Assembly: GCF_035942955.1 (NCBI RefSeq)
Contig: NZ_DASZCQ010000182.1
Span: 1 to 31,118 of the forward strand
DNA: 31,118 nucleotides
Direction: 5' to 3'
DNA from: DASYTH01 sp035942955
Lineage (GTDB): Bacteria; Actinomycetota; Actinomycetes; Mycobacteriales; Pseudonocardiaceae
The translations under genes were made by a program, and so were the position numbers. Each line of letters opens with the position of its first letter. Position 1 is the first letter of the stretch. Shown one piece after another: positions 1 to 9,356 of the stretch. The notes beneath the pieces are model-generated. The model worked only from the letters and a program-made list of their open reading frames with translations, made no database searches and was not told where the DNA came from.

Positions 1-1008
1 CACTACCCGGCCGCGTTCGCGCGGCGCAGGTCCAACACCGGCGCCATCGTGGCGACCGTGGTGGTGGCCGTGCTGGTCCTCGCGGCCGGCCTGATCGGCG
101 TGATCACGGTGTCCGGCAAGAGGGATCGCGTCGCCGACGCCGGCTACGACTACTCGGAGACGAGCTCGGCGACCACGACCACCGAGGACACCGAGACGAC
201 CACGGCCACCACCAGGACGACCAGCCGGGCCGCCAGGACCACGACGACCGCGGCCAGGACGACCCGAACGAGCGCGACCCCCACCGGCCCGCGCCCGGTG
301 TACCGGCTCGGCGACAACCCGCTGTTCAGCATGACCAACGGGACGACGGCGGTCACCTGCCAGCTGTCCACCTGGCGGACCGACCCGCAGGCGGCGGCCG
401 ACTTCTTCGCCAGCGCGCTGCCCTGCCTCGAGGCCGCGTGGGCGCCGGTGCTGCAGCGGGCCGGCCTGCCGTACTTCGCGCCGCGGCTGGAGTTTCCGGT
501 GGGGACGAACTGGACCAGCCCGTGCGGCTCGGTCGCCGCCGGCGTCGCCGCGGCGTTCTACTGTGGACAGAACGCCACCATCTACATGCCGTTCGACGGG
601 CTGCAGACCGAGCAGTACGGCGCCCACCCCGGCGTCTACCTGGCCGTGTTCGCGCACGAGTTCGGCCACCACGTCCAGCAGCTGTCCGGAGTCTGGGAGA
701 CCTACTGGCAGGCCCGGTACGACGCCGGCGCCGACACCCCCGCCGGGCTGGAGCTGTCCCGGCGCGCCGAGCTGCAGGCGCAGTGCTTCTCCGGGATGTT
801 CCTGGCCGCCACCTACCCACGCGGCTCGGTCGACGACAACATCCTCACCGAGGCGCGCACCACCCAGGACCGCGGCGACCACAACCCCGACGCCCCGCGC
901 GACCACGGCTCCGACGCGCACTCCACGGCCTGGTGGGAGCAGGGCGCCCAGAAGAACCGCACCGGCGAGTGCAACACCTGGCTCGCCGCCCCGGCCGACG
1001 TGGCCTAG
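1..1008 (+). CDS. Neutral zinc metallopeptidase, membrane-anchored (5' end missing)
   Basis: The frame is open from base 1, so the true start lies upstream; a GTG at 49 opens directly into the hydrophobic segment and is unlikely to be the real start. Visible in order: a basic stretch (RRR), one transmembrane helix (bases about 49-115), a Thr/Ser/Arg-rich linker (about 150-290) typical of a cell-wall-spanning spacer, then the peptidase domain. The zinc motif HEFGHH is encoded near 655-672, and ELQAQCF near 768-788 fits the usual third-ligand Glu region (ELQADC in relatives) of the PF04228 'putative neutral zinc metallopeptidase' (YpfJ-like) family. The catalytic domain should be extracytoplasmic. 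The substrate is unknown. It converges with the membrane protein gene ending at 1067. Confidence 0.85.
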   Translation, partial: HYPAAFARRRSNTGAIVATVVVAVLVLAAGLIGVITVSGKRDRVADAGYDYSETSSATTTTEDTETTTATTRTTSRAARTTTTAARTTRTSATPTGPRPVYRLGDNPLFSMTNGTTAVTCQLSTWRTDPQAAADFFASALPCLEAAWAPVLQRAGLPYFAPRLEFPVGTNWTSPCGSVAAGVAAAFYCGQNATIYMPFDGLQTEQYGAHPGVYLAVFAHEFGHHVQQLSGVWETYWQARYDAGADTPAGLELSRRAELQAQCFSGMFLAATYPRGSVDDNILTEARTTQDRGDHNPDAPRDHGSDAHSTAWWEQGAQKNRTGECNTWLAAPADVA

Positions 1009-1066
1009 GAGCGGACACGAGACCGGGTGGGCGGGTGGGTTGGCCTCGCGGCAGCGACCATCGGAG

Positions 1067-1591
1067 CTAGGGGCGGCGGGTGAACCGGGTGAGGTCGGGT
1101 GGGACGAACCGGCCGAGGACCGGCACCGGTCGGCCGCGCGGGCCGCGGCGCACGAGGAGGTAGTAGGCGGCGCCGGCGATGCCGGACACCGCGAGCAGGA
1201 GCAGGCCGAGTCGGCGGGCGTTGCCGCTGTCCCCGGTGGCCGCCTGCGCGGCGTGCACCACGAGGTCGGCTCCGCCGGAAGTCACCCTGACCTCGACGGG
1301 CTCGTCGGACCGGTGCCCGCAGGCGTCGAGTCTGGCCTGCTCGTCCCGCCCGTCGATGGTGTAGCGGACCGTCTCCATCGCGCCGGGGCGGTCGCACGGC
1401 TGGCCGGTGACCACGGTGGCCTCCACCACGCGGCCGCTCGAGGCATCGGCCGAGGAGAAGCCGAATAGCCCGAACGTGCCGATGACCACCGCGATGACGA
1501 CGCTGAGTAGAAGCACGCCAGCCGATAGAGCGATCCAGCGCGCGTTGCCGGGTGGTAGCCGGGAAGTGAAGGGCACGCGGGGTATCCGCAC
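1067..1591 (-). CDS. Hypothetical two-helix membrane protein, DUF3592-like topology
   Basis: 174 aa from a GTG at 1591. An N-terminal transmembrane helix (residues about 19-45, ALSAGVLLLSVVIAVVIG) is followed by an extracytoplasmic region of about 75 residues with two Cys (GQPCDRPG and DACGHR) that could form a disulfide, then a second helix (about 128-146) and a basic cytoplasmic tail. The layout of a first helix, a domain beginning with V.ATVV and C..., then a second helix resembles small DUF3592-type actinobacterial membrane proteins, but I do not recognise it firmly. No clear ribosome-binding site precedes the GTG. It lies 58 bp downstream of the potassium channel gene on the same strand and may be co-transcribed. 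No function can be assigned. Confidence 0.6.
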   Translation of the reverse strand: MRIPRVPFTSRLPPGNARWIALSAGVLLLSVVIAVVIGTFGLFGFSSADASSGRVVEATVVTGQPCDRPGAMETVRYTIDGRDEQARLDACGHRSDEPVEVRVTSGGADLVVHAAQAATGDSGNARRLGLLLLAVSGIAGAAYYLLVRRGPRGRPVPVLGRFVPPDLTRFTRRP

Positions 1592-1649
1592 ACCCGGATC
1601 GTCGCAGACCGCGCAAGGGTTCCCGGAACGTGTGCCGGGGTCGGGGCCG

Positions 1650-2714
1650 TCACTCCTCGGCGGGGGTGACCTTCTTGACGTACAGCAGCCGGTCGCCCTG
1701 CTCGAGGGCGTCGGCGGCCGGGTGGTCGACCCGGTAGAGCTTCCCGTCGCGCACCACGCCGAGCACGATGTCGGTCAGGTGCCGCGGTGAGCCGCCCACC
1801 TCGCCGGGCTCGACGTCGCGCTCGGCGATGGCCAGGCCGTGCCCGGGTGTGATCAGGTCCTCGACCATCTCCACCACGCTGGGCGTCTGGGTGGCCATGC
1901 CGAGCATCCGGCCGGCGTTCTCGCTCACCACCACCACCTGGTTGGCGCCCGACTGGCGCACCAGATGGACGTTCTCCGCCTCCCGGACCGAGGCCACGAT
2001 CTGCGCGTCGGGGGCGAGCTCCCGGGCGGTCAGCGTGACAAGGACGGCGGTGTCGTCCCGGTTGGTGGCCACCACCACGGCCCGCGCGTTCGGGACGCCG
2101 GCCACCCGCAGCACGTCCGAGCGGGTCGCCGAGCCGTGCACGGTCACCAACCCGAGCGCCGATGCGGCGTCCAGGATGGACTGATCGGTGTCGACCACCA
2201 CGATGTGCTCCGGATCGGTGCCGTCCGACAGCACCGAGCTCACCGCGGCCCGCCCCTTGGTGCCGTACCCGACGACGACCACGTGGTCACGCACCCTCGA
2301 CCTCCAACGTTGGATCTTGAACGCCTGCCGGGACCGCTCGGTGAGCACCGCGAGCGTGGTGCCGACCAGGACGATCAGGAACAGCACGCGCAGCGGGGTG
2401 ATCACCAGGATGTTGACCAGCCGGGCCGACTGGCTGACCGGGGTGATGTCGCCGTAGCCGGTCGTGGACAGCGACACGGTCGAGTAGTAGATCGCGTCGA
2501 GGAACGACAGCCCGTCGCCGGCGGCGTCCCGGTAGCCGTCCCGGTCGATGTAGACGATCAGCACGGCGGCGAACAGGGCCAGCAGCGCCCAGATGATCCG
2601 GCGGACGATCGACACCACCGGGCTGGTGCTGCTCTCCGGCATCCGGATCACGCCGACCAGGTTGTGGTCCGGCCGGTCGGTGAGCCGATCGGTGGGCAGC
2701 CTCAGCCTCTTCAC
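1650..2714 (-). CDS. Two-TM potassium channel with RCK (TrkA-N/TrkA-C) domain
   Basis: 354 aa from GTG 2714; an ATG at 2642 (MPESSTSP) is an alternative start. The pore region shows outer helix, pore loop and inner helix, with the K+ selectivity filter TTGYGD in TVSLSTTGYGDITPV (about residues 82-96). A Rossmann RCK domain follows (HVVVVGYGTKGRAAV, then the acidic strand end VVVDTD), then a TrkA-C-like C-terminal domain. It probably assembles as a membrane tetramer gated by a cytoplasmic ring that senses nucleotide or ions. The start lies only 16 bp after the adnB stop, so it is probably the third gene of an adnA-adnB-channel transcript. The same arrangement (Rv3200c after Rv3201c) is known in M. 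tuberculosis. Why a K+ channel accompanies a repair nuclease is not known. Confidence 0.9.
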   Translation of the reverse strand: MKRLRLPTDRLTDRPDHNLVGVIRMPESSTSPVVSIVRRIIWALLALFAAVLIVYIDRDGYRDAAGDGLSFLDAIYYSTVSLSTTGYGDITPVSQSARLVNILVITPLRVLFLIVLVGTTLAVLTERSRQAFKIQRWRSRVRDHVVVVGYGTKGRAAVSSVLSDGTDPEHIVVVDTDQSILDAASALGLVTVHGSATRSDVLRVAGVPNARAVVVATNRDDTAVLVTLTARELAPDAQIVASVREAENVHLVRQSGANQVVVVSENAGRMLGMATQTPSVVEMVEDLITPGHGLAIAERDVEPGEVGGSPRHLTDIVLGVVRDGKLYRVDHPAADALEQGDRLLYVKKVTPAEE

Positions 2715-2730
2715 GAGGCGGAGGTTAGCG

Positions 2731-5700
2731 CTACGCGGACGGCACCGAGCGCAGCAGGTCGCGCAGGCCGCGGATGTCGAGCAGGTCGGCCGGCCGCAGC
2801 GTGCGGTCGTAGCGCACGTAGTGGAACGCCGCCCGCACCCGCTCGATCGGGGTGCCGGACAGCCCGGCCCACGCCAGCCGGTAGGCGGCGAGCTGCACGG
2901 TCAGCGCCGGCTGCGCCTCGCGCGGCGGCGGCAACCCGGTCTTCCAGTCGACCACGGTCCACCCGCCGTCCGGGTCGGCGAACACCGCGTCCATCCGGCC
3001 GCGCAGCGAGACCCCGTCCACCTCGCAGGCGAACGGCACCTCCACCTCGTGCGGCACGCGGTTGGCCCAGGTGCTGGCCAGGAACGCGGCCTTGAGCTCC
3101 TCGAGGTCGGCGTCGGGCACGGCGCTGCCGTCCGCGGCGCCGGGCAGCTCGTCCACGTCGAGCAGCGCCCGGGAGCCGAACCGCTTCTCCAGCCACACAT
3201 GGAAAGCCGTGCCCCGGCGGGCCACCGGGTTCGGTGGGTACGGCAGCGGCCGGCGCAACCGGCGGGCCAGCGCCTCCGGGTCGGCGGCCAGCTCGACGAG
3301 CTGGCTGACCGACAGCTGGTCGGGCAGCGCCACCCGCTCCCGCCGGGCCGACGCCGCCGCCCGCTCGGCGATCAGCACGTCGGTGTCGCGCACCCAGCCG
3401 TCCGGGTCGTCGTACAGGGTCAGCTGCTCGGCGCCCGACGACGCCCGCAGCGCGGCCAGCTCCTCGCGGACCAACCTGGCCCCCTCCTCGACCCCGGATC
3501 GCCTGTCGCGCAAGGGATCCACCGGCCAAGACGCGGTGCGCTCCGCGGCCAGCAGCGGGTTGTCCGCGTCCGGCTCCGGCGGGTCCGCCCGGTGCTCCAC
3601 AGCCTGTGGGTCCATTGTGGACAAAAGATCGGCGGTCTCGGTGAAGAACTCCGACGGTCCGCGCGGCCGCGATCCGGTGCGCCCCCACCAGTGTGCGGAC
3701 AGCAGCACGGTGTGGGCCGACCGGGTGAGCGCGACGTAGAACAGCCGCCGCTCCTCGATCAGGTCGCGCTCGGCGAACTCCTCGGCGTGCGCGGTGAGCG
3801 CGATCTCCACCTCCTTGCGGTTCGCCGCCCCCTCGACGTTCAGCCGCGGCAGGTCCTGGGCGTCGCCGCGCAGCTCGGCGGGCAGCTCGGTGACGTTGCG
3901 CAGCCAGCAGGAGGCCCGCCTGCGGCTCGGGAAGATCTCGTTCACCACGTGCGGCACCGCCACGATGTCCCACTCGAGGCCCTTGGCCGAGTGCACGGTG
4001 AGGATCTGCACGCGGTTGTCCACCACCTCGACCTCGCCCGGCTCGAGGCCGTCCTCGGCGCTCTCCGCGGCGGCCAGGTAGTCGAGCAGGGCCGGCAGGC
4101 TGGCCGACGGGCTGGTCTCGGCGTAGTCGGCGACGACGTCGGCGAACGCGTCGAGGTGGGCCCGGCCGACCCCGCCCGGCCGGGCGCTGGCCTCGATGTC
4201 CAGCAGCATCGTCCGTTCGACGTCGGCGACCAGCTCGGGCAGCGGCTGGCCGAGGCGGCGGCGCAGTGCGGTCAGCTCCGCGCCGAGGTGGCGGATCCGC
4301 CGGTAGCCGTCCGGGGAGTACGCCTGCGGGTCGCCCGGATCGTCCAGCGCGTCGACCAGACCGGCCTGCTCGGCCCCCTCCCCCACGACGGCGTCGACGG
4401 GTGTGACCGAGGCCGTCTGCGGGGCGTAGGCCTGCGCCAGCTCGGCGGCGCGCCGGGCCAGCGCGGCCAGGTCGGCCGGGCCGATCCGCCAGCGCGCGCC
4501 GGTGAGCAGCCGGGCCGCGGCGGTGCCGGCCAGCGGGTCGATCAGCACCCGCAGCGTGCTGACCAGGTCCCGGACCTCCGGCTCGTCCAGCAGACCGCCG
4601 AGCCCGACCACCTCGACCGGCAGGCCGCGGGCCCGCAGCGCGGTGGCCAGGTCGGCCATGTCCGCCCGGCGCCGCACCAGCACCGCGGTGGTCGGCGGGC
4701 TGCCCGTCTCGTCCACAATGGACTTCCAGCGGTGGGCGACGGCGTCGGCCACCCAGGACACCTCGGTGTCCACATCGGACAGCAGGGCGCACCGGATGTC
4801 TCCTGCCGCCATCCCTTCCCTGGCACGCAGCTCGTCGACGGCCAGCCCGGCGGCGCGCAGCGGGCCGGCCACCAGGTTGGCCATGGCCAGGACCTCCGGC
4901 GGGTTGCGGAAGCTGGTCAGCAGCCCGTACCTGCGCGCCGGCTCGAGCCGCTTTCCTTCCCTACGCGGGAAGTCGGTGGTGAACCGGGGCAGGTTGGCCG
5001 CGCTCGCGCCGCGCCAGCCGTAGATGGCCTGTGCCGGGTCGCCGACCGCGGTGATCGCCATCGGCTCCTGTGCTCCGAACAGCGAGCGCAGCAGCACCCG
5101 CTGGGCATGGCCGGTGTCCTGGTACTCGTCGAGCAGCACGGCGCCGTACCGGTCCCGCTCGCCGCGCACGACCTCGGCGTGCTCGCTGGCCAGCCGCGCG
5201 GCCAGGGACATCTGGTCGGCGAAGTCGATCGCCCCGTCCCGCCGCTTGCGCTCGGCATAAGCGTGCACGAGCGGCAGCAGCGCCACGCGGAACCGTTGGG
5301 TGGCAACGACTTCCTTGAGATCCTGGGACAGCTCGGCGCGCTGCCGGGGCGCACGCGGCGCCGACTCGATCAGCGCGCACAGCGCCTCCGCGTGCTCGGC
5401 CAGCTTCTCCTCGTCGACCAGGTGCTCGGCCAGCTGCCCGGACAGCGCCAGCAGGTACCGGGTCACGGTCACCGGAACCCGGTCGGTGTCCAGGTCCCGC
5501 GTCCAGGTCGACACCACGCGATGCGCGAGCTGCCAGCACGCCGTCTCGGTGAGCAGCCGCGCGCCCGGCTCGGCCGGCAGCCGCAACCCGTGCTCGGCCA
5601 CCAGCCGCCCGGCGTAGGCGTGGTAGGTCAGCACGGTCGGCTCCCCCGCCAGCACCGCGATCCGCCGCTCCCCGCTGGGATCCAGCTCGTCGAGTAACCC

Positions 5701-5979
5701 CGACCCGGCCAGCCGGCGCAGCCGCGCCCGCACCCGCTCGCCGAGCTGGCGGGCCGCCTTCCGGGTGAACGTCAACCCCAGCACCCGCTCCGGCGTCACC
5801 ATCCCGTTGGCCACCAACCACACCACTCGCGCGGCCATGGTCTCGGTCTTGCCCGCCCCCGCCCCGGCCACCACCAACGCCGGCTCGGCCGGCGCCGCGA
5901 TCACCGCCTCCTGCTCCTCGGTCGTCGCCGGCAACCCCAGGGCCGCCGCCAGCTCCCGGGGGCTGACCGGGCCGCTCAT
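2731..5979 (-). CDS. adnB: AdnB subunit of the AdnAB helicase-nuclease (UvrD-like motor plus PD-(D/E)XK nuclease)
   Basis: 1082 aa from ATG 5979, preceded by GAGG at a spacing of 7-8. An N-terminal SF1A helicase carries Walker A GAGAGKT (residues 39-45), motif II DEYQD (about 282) and motif III GDPAQAIYGWRG (about 313). The C-terminal nuclease shows GRMDAVF, then VVDWKTG (about 1009), the D...(D/E)XK signature. No Cys cluster is seen in this nuclease domain, unlike AdnA. With AdnA it forms the actinobacterial machine that unwinds and resects double-strand breaks; in mycobacteria AdnB is reported as the main translocating motor. The frame stays open upstream to 6459, but that extension overlaps adnA and lacks family similarity. 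It lies 100 bp downstream of adnA and 16 bp upstream of the channel gene. Confidence 0.93.
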   Translation of the reverse strand: MSGPVSPRELAAALGLPATTEEQEAVIAAPAEPALVVAGAGAGKTETMAARVVWLVANGMVTPERVLGLTFTRKAARQLGERVRARLRRLAGSGLLDELDPSGERRIAVLAGEPTVLTYHAYAGRLVAEHGLRLPAEPGARLLTETACWQLAHRVVSTWTRDLDTDRVPVTVTRYLLALSGQLAEHLVDEEKLAEHAEALCALIESAPRAPRQRAELSQDLKEVVATQRFRVALLPLVHAYAERKRRDGAIDFADQMSLAARLASEHAEVVRGERDRYGAVLLDEYQDTGHAQRVLLRSLFGAQEPMAITAVGDPAQAIYGWRGASAANLPRFTTDFPRREGKRLEPARRYGLLTSFRNPPEVLAMANLVAGPLRAAGLAVDELRAREGMAAGDIRCALLSDVDTEVSWVADAVAHRWKSIVDETGSPPTTAVLVRRRADMADLATALRARGLPVEVVGLGGLLDEPEVRDLVSTLRVLIDPLAGTAAARLLTGARWRIGPADLAALARRAAELAQAYAPQTASVTPVDAVVGEGAEQAGLVDALDDPGDPQAYSPDGYRRIRHLGAELTALRRRLGQPLPELVADVERTMLLDIEASARPGGVGRAHLDAFADVVADYAETSPSASLPALLDYLAAAESAEDGLEPGEVEVVDNRVQILTVHSAKGLEWDIVAVPHVVNEIFPSRRRASCWLRNVTELPAELRGDAQDLPRLNVEGAANRKEVEIALTAHAEEFAERDLIEERRLFYVALTRSAHTVLLSAHWWGRTGSRPRGPSEFFTETADLLSTMDPQAVEHRADPPEPDADNPLLAAERTASWPVDPLRDRRSGVEEGARLVREELAALRASSGAEQLTLYDDPDGWVRDTDVLIAERAAASARRERVALPDQLSVSQLVELAADPEALARRLRRPLPYPPNPVARRGTAFHVWLEKRFGSRALLDVDELPGAADGSAVPDADLEELKAAFLASTWANRVPHEVEVPFACEVDGVSLRGRMDAVFADPDGGWTVVDWKTGLPPPREAQPALTVQLAAYRLAWAGLSGTPIERVRAAFHYVRYDRTLRPADLLDIRGLRDLLRSVPSA

Positions 5980-6079
5980 ACCAGCACCTCGCAAGCTCGG
6001 TAGCCGGCAGAACCCAGCCGAAAGTTCGCTCGTTCCTCGGCGACGGGGCGGTATCGATGATCCGCTCCGCAAGCTCCGC

Positions 6080-9000
6080 TCATGGGACCTGGCGGCCGCT
6101 GGGGTGGAGGGGGCAGCTGGTGCGGACCGGGCAGCGGGGGCAGTCGGGGTTCTCCTTGGCGGTGTAGTCGGGGCCGACGGTGGCGGCGGCGGCCTGGTGG
6201 ACGATATCGAGCCAGTGCCGGGCGCTGTCGCGGTCGAGGGGATCCTGGGTGCGCTCGGCGGCGCCGGTGCCGCGGTGCCGCTTGGAGACGTAGAGCAGGC
6301 GGGCGCCGCCGGGCTGGGAGTCGAGGCCGAGCGAGGCGAACGCGCCGTACGCGGCGGCGAGCTGGTACATGGCCAGCTGCGGGTGCTCCTTGGCGTCCTC
6401 GGCGCTGACCGGGACCTTGCCGGTCTTGATGTCGACGACGACCGGATGTCCGTCCACATCGGACTCGAGGCGATCGACCCGGCCGCGCAGGCGGACCTTC
6501 GGACCGTCCGGCGCGGGCGGCAGGGTGACCGAGACCTCCCGTTCCACGGCCACCTCGGTGAGCTCGGACCGGCTCGCGCGCAGCCAGGTGAGGAAGGTGT
6601 CCATCATGGCGTGCACCCGGGCGCGCTCCCGCCGGGAGAACCAGGGGGCGCCGGCGTCGACCGCGTCCCAGGCGCGATCCAGCTCGGCGCGCAGCTCGGT
6701 GTCGGTCATCCCGGACGCGGCCGCCTGGGCCAGCGCGTGCACCAGGTTCCCGGTGACAGCGGCAAGCTCGGCCGGGTCGGCGCCGCCGTGCCGCTCCACC
6801 ATCCAGCGCAGCGGGCAGCGAACCAGAAGTTCCACTATGGACGGTGAGATCGCCACGGTCTCACCCTTGGCGCGCAACGGTTCGGTGCTGGACAGCCGGG
6901 GCAGGCCGTACCAGCCGTCCGGGTCGGCGCCGGGCACGCCGGCGTCGGCCAGCCGGGCGAGCTGGCGCGCGGCCTGGCTGCGGCGGTCGGCGGGCAGCGT
7001 GCCGTCACTGACCGCCCTGCGCAGCTCGCCGACCAGATCGGCGAGCAGCAGCGCGCGCTGCGGGGCGGCGATCGGGACGACGGGCTCGCCCCCCTCGGCG
7101 GTGTCCGCGCCGGCCAGCTCGGCGAGGAACCGGGAGGGCTGCTCCTCCTCGCCGCGGATCGCGCTGACCAGCAGCCGGCGCCGGGCCCGGCTGGCCGCCA
7201 CGAGCAGCAGCCGGCGCTCCTCGGCCAGCAGCGGCGCGGTGGCCGACACGCCGTCCGTGGCGTCCACTCCGGACAGCACGTCGACCAGCCGCTCGACGCC
7301 GAGCAGCGAGCCGCGCAGCCGCAGGTCCGGCCAGGTGCCTTCCTGCACACCGGGAATGGCCACCACCGTCCACTCGCGACCGACCGCGGCGTGCGCGGTG
7401 AGCACCGAGACGGCATCCCCGCGGGGCGCGGACGGGGCCAGCGTGTCCCCGACGATCCGTTGCGCGGCAAGGTAGTCGGCGAACCCGGCGACCCCGGAGC
7501 CGGGCAGCCGGTCGGCGTAGCGCTCGGCGGCATGGAACAGCGCCACGATCGAGTCGAGGTCACGATCCGCTTGCGCGCCAACCGTTCCGCTGCGTGACGC
7601 CTGCCCGGCCAGCCGCTCCTCCAGCCCGCTTTCCTGCCACACCGCCCAGAGCACGTGCTCGACGGTGGCGCCGTCGGCGATCGCCCGGCGCGCGGTGGCC
7701 AGCAGTGAGGCGACCCGGCGCACCGGGGCCGCCTCGCCGTCGTCAAGCGCCGCCAGCCGGTCGTCGTCGGTGAGCACCTCGACGATCAGCTCGTCGCTGG
7801 ACCGCTCGCCGCCGGCGGCCAGCTCCAGCCGGCGCAGCCCGCGGCGCAACCGGCGCAGTGCCAACGGATCCGCGCCGCCGAGGGCCGAGCTCAGCAGCGT
7901 GGCCGCGCGCTCGGGGGTGAGCGCGGCGGGCACCGCGGCGCAGCGCAGCAGCGTCAGGAACGGCCGCACGGCCGGCTGCTCGGCCAGCGGCAGCTCGTCC
8001 CCGGTGGTGGCCACCGGAACGCCCGCCGCGGCCAGCGCCCGGTGCAGCACCGGGATCGAGCGGGTGGCCGAGCGGACCAGCACGGCCATCTCCGACCACG
8101 GCACCCCGTCGATGAGCCGGGCCCGGCGCAGCTGGTCGGCGACCCAGTTGGCCTCGGCGGCCGCGGTGGCGTGCAGCCGGATCTCCACCCGGCCGGGGTC
8201 GCCCGCCCGCTCCTCGAGGAGGGCGCGGCGCCGCTGTCCCGGCAGCCGGGCGGCCAGCCGGCCCACCGCCGCGGCGATGGCCGGGGCCATCCGGTAGTGC
8301 GTGGTCAGCACGACGGTCGCGCCCTCGTCGGCCTGCTCGAGGAGCCGGGAGTCCGCGCCGCGGAAGGAGAACACGGTCTGGTCCGGGTCGCCGGCCAGGA
8401 CGAACTCCTTCGCCGACCGGCCGAGCATGCTCACCAGCCGGAACTGCTGCGGATCGAGGTGCTGCGCGTCGTCCACCAGCAGGTAGCGCACCCGAGCCCG
8501 CTCGGCGGCGAGCAGCTCGGGATCGGTCTCGAAGGCCAGCAGCGCGCTGGCCACCAGCTCGGCCGCGTCCAGGGCCGGGGCGCTGGCCAGGGCCGACGCG
8601 CTGTCCGCGGCCCCGTACAGCAGCGTGACCTGCTCGTACTGCTGGGCGAACCGGCCGGCCGCGACCCACTCCGCGCGCTTGTGCCGCCGGCCAAGCTCGA
8701 TCAGATCCTCCGGCCCGAGCCCGCGCTCGGCGGCGCGCAGCATCAGGTCCCGCAGCTCCTCGGCGAACCCCGGCATGCCGAGGGCCGTGCGCAGGTGCGC
8801 CGGCCAGTTCGGGGCGCCGGCGGCCAGGTCGCCGGCGAGCAGCTCGCGGATCACCGCGTCCTGCTCGGGGCCGGAAAGCAGCCGGGGCCGGGGCAGGTCG
8901 TGCAGCACGGATTGCAGGCGTAGCACGGAGAACGCGTAGGAATGCACCGTGCGGACCATGGGCTCGCGCACGGTCCGCGGCACGTCGCCGTCGTCGTCGG

Positions 9001-9277
9001 CCGACGTGAGCAGCCCGGTGATGCGCGCCCGGAGATCGGCCGCCGCCCGCCGGCTCGCGGTCAGGACCAGCAGCTGCTCGGGGTCGACGCCGCCGACCTG
9101 GATCCGGTCGGCGGCCACCTCGGCGAGCAGCGTCGTCTTGCCGGTGCCCGGCCCGCCGAGCACGCGCAGGAAGCCGTCGGCGCCGGCCAGCACCCGGCGG
9201 CCGGCCGCGTCCCACTGCGGGACCGGCCGGGCAGTCGCGGGTCGACGCACGAGCCGCGGCGCCTGGATGATGGCCAC
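6080..9277 (-). CDS. adnA: AdnA subunit of the AdnAB helicase-nuclease, with predicted 4Fe-4S nuclease domain
   Basis: 1065 aa from a GTG at 9277 (VAIIQAPRLVRR). A GTG at 9322 would add 15 residues; neither has a convincing ribosome-binding site, so the start is uncertain. The UvrD-like motor has Walker A GPGTGKT (42-48), a divergent motif II LVDDAQHLD (about 268, DDAQ rather than DExx/DEYQD) and GDPDQTVFSFRG. The C-terminal nuclease has GRVDRLES and VVDIKTGK (about 948). Four cysteines are placed as in AddB/Cas4 iron-sulfur nucleases: one before the nuclease (VRCPLRW, about 818) and a CX2CX5C group at the C-terminus (CPRCPVRTSC, about 1042). It works with AdnB in double-strand-break resection. 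It is divergent from the ATL gene at 9357. Confidence 0.93.
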   Translation of the reverse strand: MAIIQAPRLVRRPATARPVPQWDAAGRRVLAGADGFLRVLGGPGTGKTTLLAEVAADRIQVGGVDPEQLLVLTASRRAAADLRARITGLLTSADDDGDVPRTVREPMVRTVHSYAFSVLRLQSVLHDLPRPRLLSGPEQDAVIRELLAGDLAAGAPNWPAHLRTALGMPGFAEELRDLMLRAAERGLGPEDLIELGRRHKRAEWVAAGRFAQQYEQVTLLYGAADSASALASAPALDAAELVASALLAFETDPELLAAERARVRYLLVDDAQHLDPQQFRLVSMLGRSAKEFVLAGDPDQTVFSFRGADSRLLEQADEGATVVLTTHYRMAPAIAAAVGRLAARLPGQRRRALLEERAGDPGRVEIRLHATAAAEANWVADQLRRARLIDGVPWSEMAVLVRSATRSIPVLHRALAAAGVPVATTGDELPLAEQPAVRPFLTLLRCAAVPAALTPERAATLLSSALGGADPLALRRLRRGLRRLELAAGGERSSDELIVEVLTDDDRLAALDDGEAAPVRRVASLLATARRAIADGATVEHVLWAVWQESGLEERLAGQASRSGTVGAQADRDLDSIVALFHAAERYADRLPGSGVAGFADYLAAQRIVGDTLAPSAPRGDAVSVLTAHAAVGREWTVVAIPGVQEGTWPDLRLRGSLLGVERLVDVLSGVDATDGVSATAPLLAEERRLLLVAASRARRRLLVSAIRGEEEQPSRFLAELAGADTAEGGEPVVPIAAPQRALLLADLVGELRRAVSDGTLPADRRSQAARQLARLADAGVPGADPDGWYGLPRLSSTEPLRAKGETVAISPSIVELLVRCPLRWMVERHGGADPAELAAVTGNLVHALAQAAASGMTDTELRAELDRAWDAVDAGAPWFSRRERARVHAMMDTFLTWLRASRSELTEVAVEREVSVTLPPAPDGPKVRLRGRVDRLESDVDGHPVVVDIKTGKVPVSAEDAKEHPQLAMYQLAAAYGAFASLGLDSQPGGARLLYVSKRHRGTGAAERTQDPLDRDSARHWLDIVHQAAAATVGPDYTAKENPDCPRCPVRTSCPLHPSGRQVP

Positions 9278-9356
9278 CCGACGATGGAAACACCGCGAGC
9301 CCTCCAGATCGGGGACCGACACGGGTCATGTCGGACCTTGCTGAGAAAGTGCAGGC

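Noticed and set aside
2593..5697. 1034-codon open frame on the plus strand
   Set aside because: It is antisense to adnB, has the Arg/Gln/Val/His-rich composition of a GC-driven shadow frame, and shows no family motifs.
5980..6459. Upstream extension of adnB
   Set aside because: It overlaps adnA, is Pro/Ser/Thr-rich and lacks similarity to helicases; a good ribosome-binding site precedes ATG 5979.
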